Positions 23,887-35,255 of a DNA stretch of 64,000 nt are shown here, one piece after another (within the stretch, counting starts at the first letter, position 1; each line of letters starts with the position of its first letter). Made by a program: the position numbers and the translations under genes. Source of the DNA: Torreya grandis (Eukaryota; Streptophyta; Pinopsida; Cupressales; Taxaceae). Where the stretch lies: contig JARHVA010001471.1 of NCBI GenBank assembly GCA_037957365.1, forward strand, positions 3,168,501-3,232,500. Reading direction: 5' to 3'. The notes below the pieces were generated by a model. The model saw only the letters and a program-made list of their open reading frames with translations, made no database searches and was not told where the DNA came from.

Positions 23887-26045
23887 TCATACCTCCCTTC
23901 TTGGATAAAAAGGGAAGTGCCTCAGGTCTCCTTCCTCACTAGATGAGTGAGGATTCCAAGCATGCTTCTTCTTGGATGGGGTGTTAGATGACTCTTGTTT
24001 CCCTTTTGCTCTTTCTCTTTGTTCATCATCCAATAGAGTCATCTCCCATACATTCTCAAAGTAGGCAAGGTCCTCTTTAACTTTGAAGCATGCTTTAAAC
24101 TATTGTCCCTTCATCTTATCATGAAAAATTTGTGTGTCCATACATGGGATAGCTTGTTGGGAATAAATCTCTCTTTGAAGGATCTCATCATCCTTCTTAA
24201 TGGTCACAATGTCTTCAAACTCTTCAGAGGGCATTGTATCATGACCATGTGGAAGTGTTAATTTCTCAAATTATTCTTGGAAGTTGGTGGAGATAGATTC
24301 ATAATAGGTTAATGAATCAAACTTTAAATCATCTTCAAAAAACCCAAGATCATCATAAATTTCCTTATTATGATCTAGGCTCTCTTCATGATGTTGCTCC
24401 TCAACACATACCTTCTCTCCATCATCTTGGAATGATTTTTTTAGGATTTTGGTCTTCTCACATTCCTCATAGTCCTTGAACATTTGAATGTAGATCTACC
24501 ACATGTACCCCTCTTGAGAGAAAACCTTTTTCTTATCATGGCTAGTAACTAGCTCCAAGGAACTTGTAGGTTCTTTGTGGGCCTCAACTTTACTGTATAT
24601 TCTCTTAAAAATCTGCCATAGATCCTCATCTTATGACTGGTCTGCCTCATGAAAAGGAGAAACAAAAAAGACCTCTTCCTCTTCTTCTTTGGGGTCCAAG
24701 ACAACCTCTTTCAATTCCTCTTCTTCAACACAAGGAGGATCTTCTTCCTTCTCTTCACAACCTATAATCAGCCCATCTTTCTCTTCAATCCAATCTAAGA
24801 TTTCAATCTCATCTTCACCCTTAGTGATGTCAAGATTAGGCCTTTTAAAAATAGGGAGTTTGGACACAAGGGATTCCCAAGAAGGAACACAATTTTCATC
24901 ATTAGAGGGGCAACCTTGATTATTTAGAAGAGAGGGGGAAATTAATTCAATGGTCTTTTGAGGAGGGTTGTGAGGGAGTTGAATGATTTCAGGTTTCTCT
25001 CCCCTAACAACTTCTCCACCTAAGCATGATTTGTTCTGCTCTTCTCCAGCTGGCAACACCTCTTTACATCTTAGGAAGGTGGGTTAAAGGGTGTCTTCAT
25101 GGGGTTGAGGTGATAGTGAAAGAGTGAATGATATATCTAGGAAACTTGAAGTCTCTTTGGGGTTGGCCTCTTGATGACAACTTGGGGAAGTGGGATTTGA
25201 GAGTTCACCCTCTATTTCCTTGATGGATTGTCTCAAAACTTGATTGGCCAATTCAAGCTACCTTTCAAGATGAGATTCAAAAGATAAAACCTCTTTCCCA
25301 CTATGTCCTTCAAATGTACTAGCCTACTCCACCATGATATCCTCCTTCCCTCATCTACTTTGTTGAATGGGTCTCTAAGAGGAGAAGTTTTGGGAAATGG
25401 ACAAAGAATTTGGAACACTTTAAGGCTGCCAAGATGGAGTTGGTTCATGAGCTCTCAATCTATCCTCTAGATGGAAAATTAGGCCACAAACATCAAGCAT
25501 CTCATAGGTAAGATTTGGCCAATTAGCCCCTTTTATAGGTATCCATTCCCTTTTTACTTGTGCCAAAGCATTTCTTACACTCTTAATACAAACACTAGGA
25601 ATGACTTGGCCACACCCATATCTAGTGTCAAGGTCTAACATGTAGTTTTGGTAGCCAAGAAGAGTTTTTTTGAAATTAGAAATGGTATGACATGGAGAAG
25701 AACCAGGTGGAATAGGTGAATCACCAGATGAAGAGGACTAATTATAGGTAAAATAGGGCTCATGTCAAGGTTTAATAAGGACTTACTCATAATTAGAAGG
25801 AAGAGGCAACACAGAGTAAGTTTCACCCACTTATGTTAGGAAAAATTCCACATCAAGGTAATCCATGAATAGTGAGAAGTATGTAGTGCAAGAAAAAACT
25901 TCAATAAGAATACCTAAGCTACTTTACCAAAATATTTATATGTGGAGTTTCCATTATTATTTAGCAAACTTGCCATCCAAAAGTTGGTATCTTGAGAAGA
26001 ACACCAAAACTCCTTAAAGAATAAAAATCTTGTCCCACCAAGCAT
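23887..26045 (-). CDS. Unknown acidic protein, decayed long frame filling the internal domain (antisense)
   Basis: I do not recognise this protein. Minus-strand translation from the ATG at 26043-26045 (MLGGTRFLFFKEFWCSSQ) to the stop at 23887-23889 (ending HFPFYPRREV) gives about 700 codons with roughly ten in-frame stops and a frame change near 25870. Most stops are one C-to-T or G-to-A change from Gln or Arg codons, so one long frame once existed. The middle (about 25640-25430) has an ordered stretch with LDLDTRYGCGQVIPS, VRNALAQVKREWIP and TYEMLDVCGLIFHLEDR. The remaining two thirds is strongly acidic, with Glu runs (EEEEEV near 24670) and a basic patch PSKKKHAWNPHSSS near the C-terminus. 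No gag knuckle, protease, RT or integrase motif and no membrane segment is visible. Antisense extra frames are known in Tat-type elements; membership there is inference. Confidence 0.55.
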
Positions 26046-26053
26046 GTCAAAAT

Positions 26054-29000
26054 TATTGTCACTTGAACTTGCACCCAATGAGGAGATGGGACAAGATTCT
26101 CCTCATTCAAGTGAGACAATGGAAGCACCTCAGGGCTATGGGTATCCCTATTAGGAGATGGATCTCTAGATTAGGGGATAACTCCCCTTGATGCATCACT
26201 AAAGATCATATCTTACTACTAACACTTGGGGATGAAAAGGGACAGGGATAACATGAAAGTAAAACTAGTCTATAGGAGGTGATATACCAAAATATTTGAT
26301 CTAATGATACCCTTATCATTCACTTGGAACTAAGGATAAGTTGAACATACACTTCATCCAAATGTCAATCTTCCCTCTCACATCAATGCTTCAACATGGG
26401 GTCTTGGAGATAGCATAAGCTAGGAGGAACTAGAAATAGGTATTCTAAGACACTCTATTGAGTATCCTACTCACTACACCTACAATCCACTTTGACACTT
26501 CTTTCTGACCTACAAGAGAGAGATTACAAACACACAAGGTACTAAGGAGAGTAACATGTGAAGCTAAATGAAACTTACACTTGCACAAGACCAAAAACCA
26601 TCATGTACACTTAGTGAAATATTTGAATGAAGTAAAAAAATTGTGTTTAATGATTCAAAGCAAAAATTTGGTAGGGATTCACCATACCTAGGTAGAGAGA
26701 TTCCTCTAATAGCCAAGAAGGCTTAATTTATAGAAGAAATGGGAAGAGAGAGAAGGGGAGTCCAAGAGTCACTTAGACATGTGTTAACAATGTGAGTATT
26801 AGTTAAAAATGAATGAGAGAGAGGGATGGGTTGATACATAAAAATGAGCTACAAGTGTCATTTCAAATCATTTAGGACCTACAAAATGATTAAGAAACTC
26901 CTTTCCATGCACAAAAAACTACCCCTCATGATTGGCCTTCCTAAACTACCCTATAGCTACAACCAACCAAGTTTGATGATGAATATGAATAGGAGGGGTT
27001 ACTAAGAATACCTCACATAAACTAGACTAAACTTTAACCATTCCTATCATTCTAGCCATGCACAATCATTAAGATAGTCCCAAAATGAGCTCTCTCCACA
27101 TGCCCTTCATACTTGGCACCTAAAAACTCTTCACCTATACAATATGATTCATAAAAGAAGAGGGATGACACATGTAAGGAGTTCTCATACCATCAGTTTC
27201 AAGAAAATGGCCTTAAAAGGCCTCCCAAATGGATTTTCACTCTCTTTCACCAAGTGATCACTATCTACCCACTAGACTAGCTGAAGTGAGAAGCCTAGTA
27301 TAAACACTTAGGATAATTTTTGATATTTGTAAATGATATGGGGAGTTTATTCCAGTCCCAATATATCCTCCCAAGTGATTAACATCTTTTGATCATCTTC
27401 AATACCTATAAAACACAAGAAATTGTAAAATAAACTAGTCTATTGCTCCATCTATATGGATTTTATACAATATTACTCCATGGATCTGATCCTCTTGGAG
27501 TTACCAACAAATATCCTTCAGATATTAGGGTCAAATTCTTCCATTTGGGTACATTTTGAGCCTCATCTCTCCAATTCATTCCCAAAATAGGGGTTATGAA
27601 GGGTTTTAAGTGCATTAGCCCTTTAAGGATTGTTCATAAACCTCTGACATTTGATTTATAAACCAACACCCAAAAGTGATTTTTTAGGACCCCCTTAAAC
27701 CTCCTACAACCTCTTGGAATCCCATGCAAAGATTCAAGGTAGGTATGAGCATTTGAAGTGACCTTCTCAATTGCACCCCTTCTCTTTGCATACCCTGCCA
27801 TGACATTGCATCCAAGAATGATCAATTTTGGGTTTTTTCTTCATTTCAATAGCTACAACAGGGAAAATTATACCCCATGGTTCTATCCTAGTCCATTTCA
27901 TCCACTTTCTATCACTCCAAATGGTTTTGAGCTCCCTTGTGCATTTTGTGAGGCCTGTGAAAGTAATGAAGCTCTACTGATGGAGTCCATAGTTACAATA
28001 ATGGAGTTCATAGTTATGTTGTAGGAGTCTATAACTAGACTGATGGAGTTCATAATTTTTATATAGGAGTCTAAAACTAGACTAATGGAGTCAATAGTTT
28101 TTTTATGGCTTCAACATCTCTATATAACACTTCTTGGTTAGAACATCTTGCTTGCTTTCAAAGCTTTTATCAAGGTGTTTTAGCTTGTGTTAGGTGTCTT
28201 TTAGCTTCTCTAATAATCACTTGGGCTTTCCTAACCTCTGGTCTATCCATATCACCACTTTTCCTTTAAATTGTCTCCTCATGCATGAGCAAACTACCCC
28301 TACTTTGAGATAAAATAGAGAGGATCTACACCATTAGTATTGATATTAAAACTATTGGATCATCTTCTTGGACTCCTAAGAGTATGATGTACCAAATTTG
28401 AGCTTCTAAATCCTCCATTTAACCCTCCAACTCTTTAAATTCTCAAGGCATACTTATGAGTAGGTAGCCTGTAAGGGTAGGTAGGGTATAGGTTGGGTTT
28501 AGAGATTTTGAGGGGTTGACTTTGAGGTTGGTTAGGATATTTATTGATCCTAAATGATTCCCATAATGCATTAAAACCATCCTTATCTATTTAACCCTCA
28601 AACACCTTCTTATGCCTTTGGAGTTATGGACTAGGTCTTTGACTGACTATGTTTATGCATTTTGGACTGCCTGTAGGTGATATTGGGGAAATTTGAGGCT
28701 TGCTTGAGATGTTTTAATTTCCCATGAGGTTTTTAGGGTTAAAAAACATAATACCACCTTTATAAACCTATAAAAAAGCTAAATAACCTAACCCCCAACT
28801 CATTGTCATATAACCCTACTGTAGATGGCCTCTCCCAGGCCTGTGTATGGATAGGGGAGGGTACATTAGTGATTAAAACCCAAACTACACCCTTTCTCTT
28901 ATCATTTCAACTCAAGATTATCATTTGGATCATTTATGATTGATATCCCTTGATGGCATGGCTTAGGATCATAAATGGAAGTGCAAATTCACTTTTTCAT

Positions 29001-30577
29001 CCATACCCTATAGGTGTTCACTGCCTCTTTTCAGTGGATTTTTGGTAACTTTGAGACCTTGAAACTCCATCTTTCACTTATCCTTAACTTTTAAAAATTA
29101 TCATAGTTGTTGTAGGTAGATAGGGATACAAGATTGTTCAATATAAATGTCTATATCACCTTGAAAGTACATTAATGAGGCCCTCAAAAACCTTCTAGGC
29201 CATTATTTTCAACTTTTAGGGACTATGAGCCCAATACAGTAAACTCATCCTCTTGAAGGGAAAATCTAACTTGCATAGAATTTTAACCTTCATGATATGA
29301 AATATAAGACCCTTTAAGTATGCCAAATCCTCAAACTAAATTCCACCATGCTTTCACTCTTCACACCTCTGTACAAACCTCTTAGAGCTCAAGTAAGGTG
29401 ACTGTGAACTGACTAGATAGTGAACAAGGAATTAGGCAAATTGCTTTGAAGTAGTATGCCAATTTGATATCTCACAAAATAATTTAATGGAAGAAATTTT
29501 AAAACATGAATTTAAGAATAATAACATCACCATGGAACCCCTTCCACATTGGGAAAACCCAGATTACACACCTGAAGCAACCAACTTGAGAAACAAGCAA
29601 ACTTGTAAACCTCCTTCAAGGGCAATGAGAGAATGTTTTGGATGATGAGAACACCATGGAGAGGGTCTATTTCAACCTAGAAACACTCTATCAAACTCAC
29701 ACAGCTCCATGAATTCCTAAAAATAAGAAACATATGCATAACTATACCCCTCTTCAATGCAATTTCATAAAAGGCTTCTTGGAGTGTTAACATTTGTTCA
29801 TAAAGGAGAAGGAACCAAAATAAGAATTATTACCATAAAAGTGAAGTAGACTAAGATTAATATCCACCTATAGAATCATTCTTTTTGATTCCACATGTAC
29901 TACTCATAGTGAGTGTTTGAACTTGCCCTTCCTTAGCTTACTAATTGAAAAAGAAGAGAAATGATTTGTAGATGAATTTTTTTATGAAATATATACAATC
30001 CAAATGTGGAGATGACCTATGGGAAGGTGAATAGGCATATGAATGATGTTTCCACCTACAAGTGAGATGATCCATTTCATATAAGTGTCTAAGAGGCCCT
30101 AAAAATAAGGGGAAACTACCCTTTTTTATGTATAACTAATTCTTGGCCTATCATATGCCTGATTATGACATTATATGACCTCTCACACATTAACCACAAC
30201 TTGATGACAATTTGGTCTCTTTAGCCATCCGTACAAGTCCTATTTTTAAGCTAAAAGGTGGTCCCACAAGGCATTTTTGACATATTGAACATGATAAGAC
30301 AAATTAAATGATTTAGAAAGATCCTAAATCATATTAAAACCATATTAGGACTAAAAAACATAATTCAATCCTTTGACTAGGTTTGACCTTATTTGATTAG
30401 GGTTGACTTTCATGGACTTGACTAGTAAAAGGGGTTAGACTTGAACCAAGGTTAGGCTAGGGATAAGTAAACATATAGATAAATAATGAAACCCCTATAA
30501 GACATGAATAAACTTATATAAAGTTTATAAATGTAGGGGTTGACTCAAATTTGACCAAAGGTCAAATTTGGTCAACA
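26054..30577 (+). repeat. 3' LTR of the LARD-like element (4524 bp)
   Basis: Full-length partner of 19088-23619. It begins TATTGTCACTTG (the TG is decayed to TA) and ends GGTCAACA at 30577. The equivalent TGGAGTC-unit array lies at about 27975-28110. No coding signal. Confidence 0.9.
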
Positions 30578-31330
30578 CTAACCAAGATAACTCATTTCAT
30601 ACTAGGCAATTTGACAGATGATGCACTTACTCTTATGAAGAGGTTCATGAAATAAGTATATAATTTTCATGGGTTTTCAAAGAAGATAATTTTGGATCAT
30701 GACATAAGGATGAATTCTAGATTTTGGATAACTCTGAATTTAGCTTTGGGTTTGCAACTAAATTTTAGCACTACATATCATCCAGAGACTGACAGTCAAA
30801 CTAAGCAAGTTAATTAGGTGTTAGAGAATCTTCTTTGTATGTATTACATGGATCAAAAATATAAATGGAAATATTATATTCTATTGGCTTAGTTTCATTA
30901 TAATAACTCATACCAATTAGCTTTAGATGGCACGATTTGAAGCATTATATGGAAGAAGGTACAAAACACTAATCAATTGCGATAGGTTAGAAGATAGGGT
31001 AGTTTTTAGACTTGAGATGATTTCAAAAATGGAAAATAAAGTTAGATTAATCAGGTAGATATTGGCCGAGGTCAATGATATGCATAAGAGTTATGCTAAT
31101 CTAAAGAGAATAGATAAGTAATTTTCAGTAGGTGATAAAGTATTCTTGTGGGTTAAGCCATAAAAGAGCTTGATTAAATTTGATAAGTCAGTAAAACTTT
31201 CACCAAGATATGAAGGACCCTTCAAGTTGTTATAAGTGGTAAATATTGTAATGTATAAGTTTGGATTTCCACTAGGCCTAACTCTATTTCATAATGTCTT
31301 CCATATTTTTTATCTTAAAAATGATATAGC
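30578..31330 (+). pseudogene. Integrase, C-terminal part, of the large gypsy element
   Basis: The core resumes after the target copy CTAAC with TKITHFILGNLTDD, then the second catalytic Asp in ILDHDIRMNSRFW (about 30690), then LNFSTTYHPETDSQTKQVN (about 30765-30815), where the third catalytic residue, Glu in relatives, is Lys. Stops and frameshifts follow. The C-terminal GPY-type region is recognisable as KTFTKI/SPRYEGPFKL near 31195-31225 and LFHNVFHIFYLKND near 31285-31325, the usual lead-in to a chromodomain. Confidence 0.85.
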
Positions 31331-31334
31331 TGAT

Positions 31335-31454
31335 CCTTCACATGTGTTGGATTAAAATGCTTTGCAGGTTCTGGATCCTAGGGTGGTCATGGTAGAACCA
31401 ATCAAAGTAATTGACACTTGTAAACTTCATTTGTGTAATAGAGAGATGTCATAG
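31335..31454 (+). pseudogene. Chromodomain, first half, of the large gypsy element
   Basis: The frame reads DPSHVLD, VVMVEPIKVIDTCKLHLCNREMS and ends at the CATAG target copy (31450-31454). Relatives have a chromodomain that tethers the integration complex to histone marks in heterochromatin. The second half is at 39778-39870. Confidence 0.75.
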
Positions 31455-32657
31455 TGTAGCCATAAAAAATGTCAAAATTTTTATCTTGAGTGTGGCTTAT
31501 GATGCCCAACCTATAGGTCCCTCTTGCATGCTCTCTTGACCCTTCTAGGCAATTTTTTTGCTGATTCCCTATTATTCGTAGAATTCAAGACCTAATTCCA
31601 GCTTAGCCAAACCCCATTTTCCATGCTTATTCCATCCTCTAGGTCTTGAACATATAGGACAAGAGCACTGGGGTTAGACTATAACACTGGACCCTAGGGT
31701 GTCCCATTTCTAGTTCTCTTATCCAATCAAATTTTGATCCCAAATAACCATTTTCTCCTGATTCCTCTTCTTCATTATGTCAACATAGAGTGAATATATT
31801 TTACCCATGACCAATAGATCTCTATAAAAGTCTATTCAAAATTTATTTAGAAGGGGTTGATAAATATTATCAAATCAAGCAAGATTATAAGTAAGAATAT
31901 TGAGGCAAAGTTCCCTATTCTCTACATACAACCATCCAATGTAGCCACTAGCATATTCAAACCCTTACACCAGTCCTTAGCCACCTCAAGCACACCCAGT
32001 TTAACATTTTTATATCTACATAACACTATTACACAAAGCACATCAAATGAGAGAACTACATATGGTTTGATCCCTCTTAAGAGTATTGGTATGTAGGCAA
32101 CATACCTATATAAGGGGTGTGGATACATGTTCAATGCATCTTACACACACTAAACCACTTATTTCTCAAAATTTTATTCAAGCACAATGAAGATCTAGAA
32201 TTGGAGATTGAATAAACTCTACAAGGAGCTTTGTCGATAGTCAAGGTTAAAAATTATATAGGTAAACTAACACAAGGGCAACAAACAAAACCTAGAAAAC
32301 TCAGATCTTTGTGATTAGTTTGGACAATAATGGTAGGACCTGGACTATAGTGCTGGACCTTGAAGCATCCTATTTTTAGTGTTCTTATCTTTTCATCGAA
32401 TGAAAACTAGATCTTAGTTTATGACACTATCTCAATCTTGCACAACTGGTATTAGGCTCTGTCTCAATCCTATCAGCCCAATTTTAAGCTAAGTTACATT
32501 TCTCCTCTTTCATTACTATTTTTAGAAAACTATGAAAGCCAAATAAATTATATAAATTAGTAATCTAATTATTGAAATATATTTTACTAATTTAGTCAAG
32601 TCAGACCTTTAACTAAATTAAGAATAATATTCAAATATTCTCAAAAAAATTAAATCA
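31455..32657 (+). repeat. 5' LTR of the gag-protease element
   Basis: Starts TGTAGCCATA and ends TTAAATCA; pairs with 38574-39772. A shared non-coding frame (31857-32096 and 38976-39173) reflects the LTR homology only. Confidence 0.9.
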
Positions 32658-32676
32658 TTTGGTGAACCTGACTTAC
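32658..32676 (+). other. Primer-binding site of the gag-protease element
   Basis: TTTGGTGAACCTGACTT immediately follows the LTR. It is the same class as the candidate site at 2885-2900 on the other strand. Confidence 0.5.
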
Positions 32677-32690
32677 TTTGTTTGTGCATA

Positions 32691-33111
32691 AAAAGCCTCG
32701 AAACCCTATGGAAAATTCCTTCTAATTTTTCTAGCATTTTTCTAATTTTTTTCCTAAATATTTAAATCAAAATTCTAAATTTAAAATTTAAATTTACCTT
32801 AGTAAAATTAAAAATAATTTATTTCAAACCCTAATTGAATTTACTAGGTCCTTTTGCACACAAAAGCCCTAGAAACCCTAGGGTAAATTCTTTCTTAAAA
32901 TTTTCAAAATTTTTTAGATTTTTTACCTACATATTTAGATCAAAAATTCATTTTAAATTTCAAAATTCCTTATTAATTTTAAAATCATTTTTATTTTAAA
33001 CCCTATTTGCATATACTAGGTCCCTTTAAATCAAGAATTTTTTAATATATTTTTGATTTTTTACTTGCCTGTTCAAATAAAAAATTCAATTTAAATTTTA
33101 AATTTTGTTAG

Positions 33112-33166
<55 letters not shown>

Positions 33167-33213
33167 TTTTTCAAAATCCTAGTTGCATATACTAGATCCC
33201 ATTGCTTTTGAGG
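32691..33213 (+). repeat. Leader tandem repeat, about 171-bp unit, three copies
   Basis: Units start near 32691 (AAAAGCCTCGAAACCCTATG), 32862 (AAAAGCCCTAGAAACCCTAG) and about 33030, the last lacking its first bases. Each ends CAAACCCTA...ATACTAGGTCC or a close variant. The third contains a (TA)n expansion at about 33117-33165. It lies between the primer-binding site and gag. Confidence 0.75.
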
Positions 33214-33382
33214 TATCACCTTACATGTTTGTGAGCTTCATATCCTTTTTATGCATTTTTTAGTTTGCTATTTTTAAGAATTTACATTTCTTATACTTAG
33301 TACTTTACTTTCATAATGCTTTGATCATTACAAAGTATTATAAAAATAAAATAAAATTTTAATTTGTTTTTCTACTTTAACA

Positions 33383-34762
33383 ATGGCCCAATACACCAAT
33401 TTTGATGAAACTGTTAAAAGGGAACTTTAAGAACTCTTAACTAAACAACCTAACATGCAAGATGACATGCTTAAAATACTAAAATAATAGAAACAAAAAT
33501 CAAACAATGTTTAACCCTCTCAAACCATAGAGCAACCAATTATAAATGACACTACAGGGGCAACTATGTCTCAACAACCCCCTATATCAGTGCAACCTTC
33601 CTATGAGGTACCACCAGTTATGGATAATACATCTTTATCTCTTGATGTGGTAGGCCTTGTGTAAGAGATAAAATCTCTTCAATCCAAGGTGCTAAAACTT
33701 AAGTAAGGTGCCTCTAGACCTACACAAGCCTTGGATTCTTTTGCTCTACTACATACACCATTGACATGACATATTGCTTTGACACCCTTGCCATAAGGTT
33801 TTGTTCAACCCAAGCTCACTCTAGATGATGGCAAGGGTGATCTAGAGACACACTTGAGAGAATTTCATGAAACATTCGTGGACTATATGCCAAATGACTA
33901 GCTAATAATCAAGCTATTTGCATGAAGTCTAAAGGATTATGCTTTACAATGGTTCTATAATATATCAAATTAGTCTATTAACATATTCAATCCTTTAGCT
34001 GAAATGTTCCTAACTCATTTCAGTATTGACATTTGTGATAAGGTTTCTTATGCCCAAGTTGCACAATAAAAAGAAAGGTCAAATGAGCATCTCACAGATT
34101 ATGTTCTTTGATATAAGACTATCTTGGCTAAGATGACTAGCTTCATGGTCGATCAAGAGTTACAAGTTCTCTTCAAACAAAATATTATACTAGACTTGCA
34201 TGAATCAATAAAGTTCAAAAGATTCTCTTCCTTCATTGAGTTATGTCATACACTAAAATAAAGGGAAGTCAAACTAATTTCAATAGGGAAACTCACGTAC
34301 ACAAGTATATCAGAAACAATAAACAAGAGTAATAGTAAAGTCCCATACAAAGTAAAGGTCAATGATAACAAAAGTCAAAATCAAAAAACAATTAATGTGG
34401 CTTCAGAGCCCCCTCAGTGAGTGGTTTTATCTTTGCCTCCTTGGCAAAAATTTTCCAATCTACCAGTATCTCTAGCCAGAGTCTTAGAACAATTATTAGA
34501 ATGTAATATCATATCTCTCCCTTCTATTCAGAAAGTTGATCCAATAAAGCCTCTTCCATGGGGATATGATCAGAATGCATTTTGTAATTTTCATAGGACA
34601 CCAAGCCACACAACAAATAAATGCATCAGTTTGAAACATAAGATACAATATTTGATAGATGGTAACATTATTGATCTTGGTAATTCAATTGAACTTCTTC
34701 AAGTAATGCAAACACGACAAAGCTTTGAAAATATTCTTAGATATTTTCCCACAACATTCTAA
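33383..34762 (+). pseudogene. gag of the gag-protease gypsy element
   Basis: The frame from ATG 33383-33385 (MAQYTNFDETVKREL) to the stop at 34760-34762 holds about 460 codons with over a dozen stops, most explained by Gln codon loss. The retrotransposon gag domain is clear at about 33800-34140: KLTLDDGKGDLETHLREF, DYALQWFYNIS, FNPLAEMFLTHFS, SNEHLTDYVL. Near the end, CNFHRTPSHTTNKC (34583-34624) keeps the complete C-x2-H-x4-H-x4-C knuckle. Gag packages RNA; if supplied by this or a related copy it could support non-autonomous mobility. The Tat/Athila-like affinity is inferred from the knuckle. Confidence 0.8.
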
Positions 34763-34928
34763 ATAAGAGATAGGGGATACATTAGGTGTTCATCATGCAT
34801 ATCATGCACATCCTCCACCAGTTACATATCAGACACCTTTAGTTGAGTTACATCCTTTGAGCAATATGATTGGTGTATACAATTCTAGATTTCTAGCTAG
34901 ACCTTTGATCTCCTTCTCAGAGTAGGAG

Positions 34929-35255
34929 ATGGTTGAGAATGATTCAAATTATCATGCACTCTTTATCAGAGTTTACATTTATAATAATTTAATTCATAGT
35001 GTTCTTATAAATAATGGATCTAGTGTGAACATGTGCACTATGACATTACTGCAACATTTAAGATATTCAGAGCAGGATATTAACTCAATGGACTTAGTTA
35101 TCAGTGGATTCAGTGGGCACATACAAAGTTCACTAGGTGAGATTATACTTCCTTTACAGATTGGTCCAACACACGTGGCCACACCATTTATTATTGTTCC
35201 CAATGTAGGAGTTTTTTATATGTTTCTTGGCCAACCATGGATTCAAAAACTTTGA
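34929..35255 (+). pseudogene. Aspartic protease of the gag-protease element
   Basis: The 108-codon frame is offset from gag. It has SVLINNGSSVNMCTM (Asp of the active-site Asp-x-Ser motif is Asn), VISGFSGHIQSSLGEIILPL and VGVFYMFLGQPWI, the retropepsin order in Tat/Athila elements. It is one of the longest uninterrupted stretches in the element. Beyond the stop at 35253-35255 no RT linker is recognisable. Confidence 0.8.

Larger units (their letters stand above)
19088..30577 (+). mobile_element. LARD-like element: twin 4.5-kb LTRs around one unknown antisense frame
   Basis: LTRs 19088-23619 and 26054-30577 flank a 2434-bp internal domain. Insertion into host-element integrase is exact: GACAAA, five bases (ATAAT 19083-19087), element, five bases (CTAAC 30578-30582), CAAG. 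The two five-mers match at three positions, both differences being losses of C on the left. In size and lack of gag-pol it resembles the LARD class (non-autonomous, about 4.5-kb LTRs). A site like TTTGGCGACTCC-type Tat/Ogre primer-binding sites follows the left LTR, giving plus orientation. The only coding signal is on the opposite strand (23887-26045). Over the first 83 LTR bases I count eight differences. Confidence 0.85.

Noticed and set aside
24689..24919. Plus-strand Ser-rich frame
   Set aside because: It is the complement of the Glu-rich part of the longer antisense frame, and only 76 codons long.
34994..35203. Minus-strand frame opposite the protease at 34929-35255
   Set aside because: Shadow frame; the plus strand carries recognisable protease motifs.
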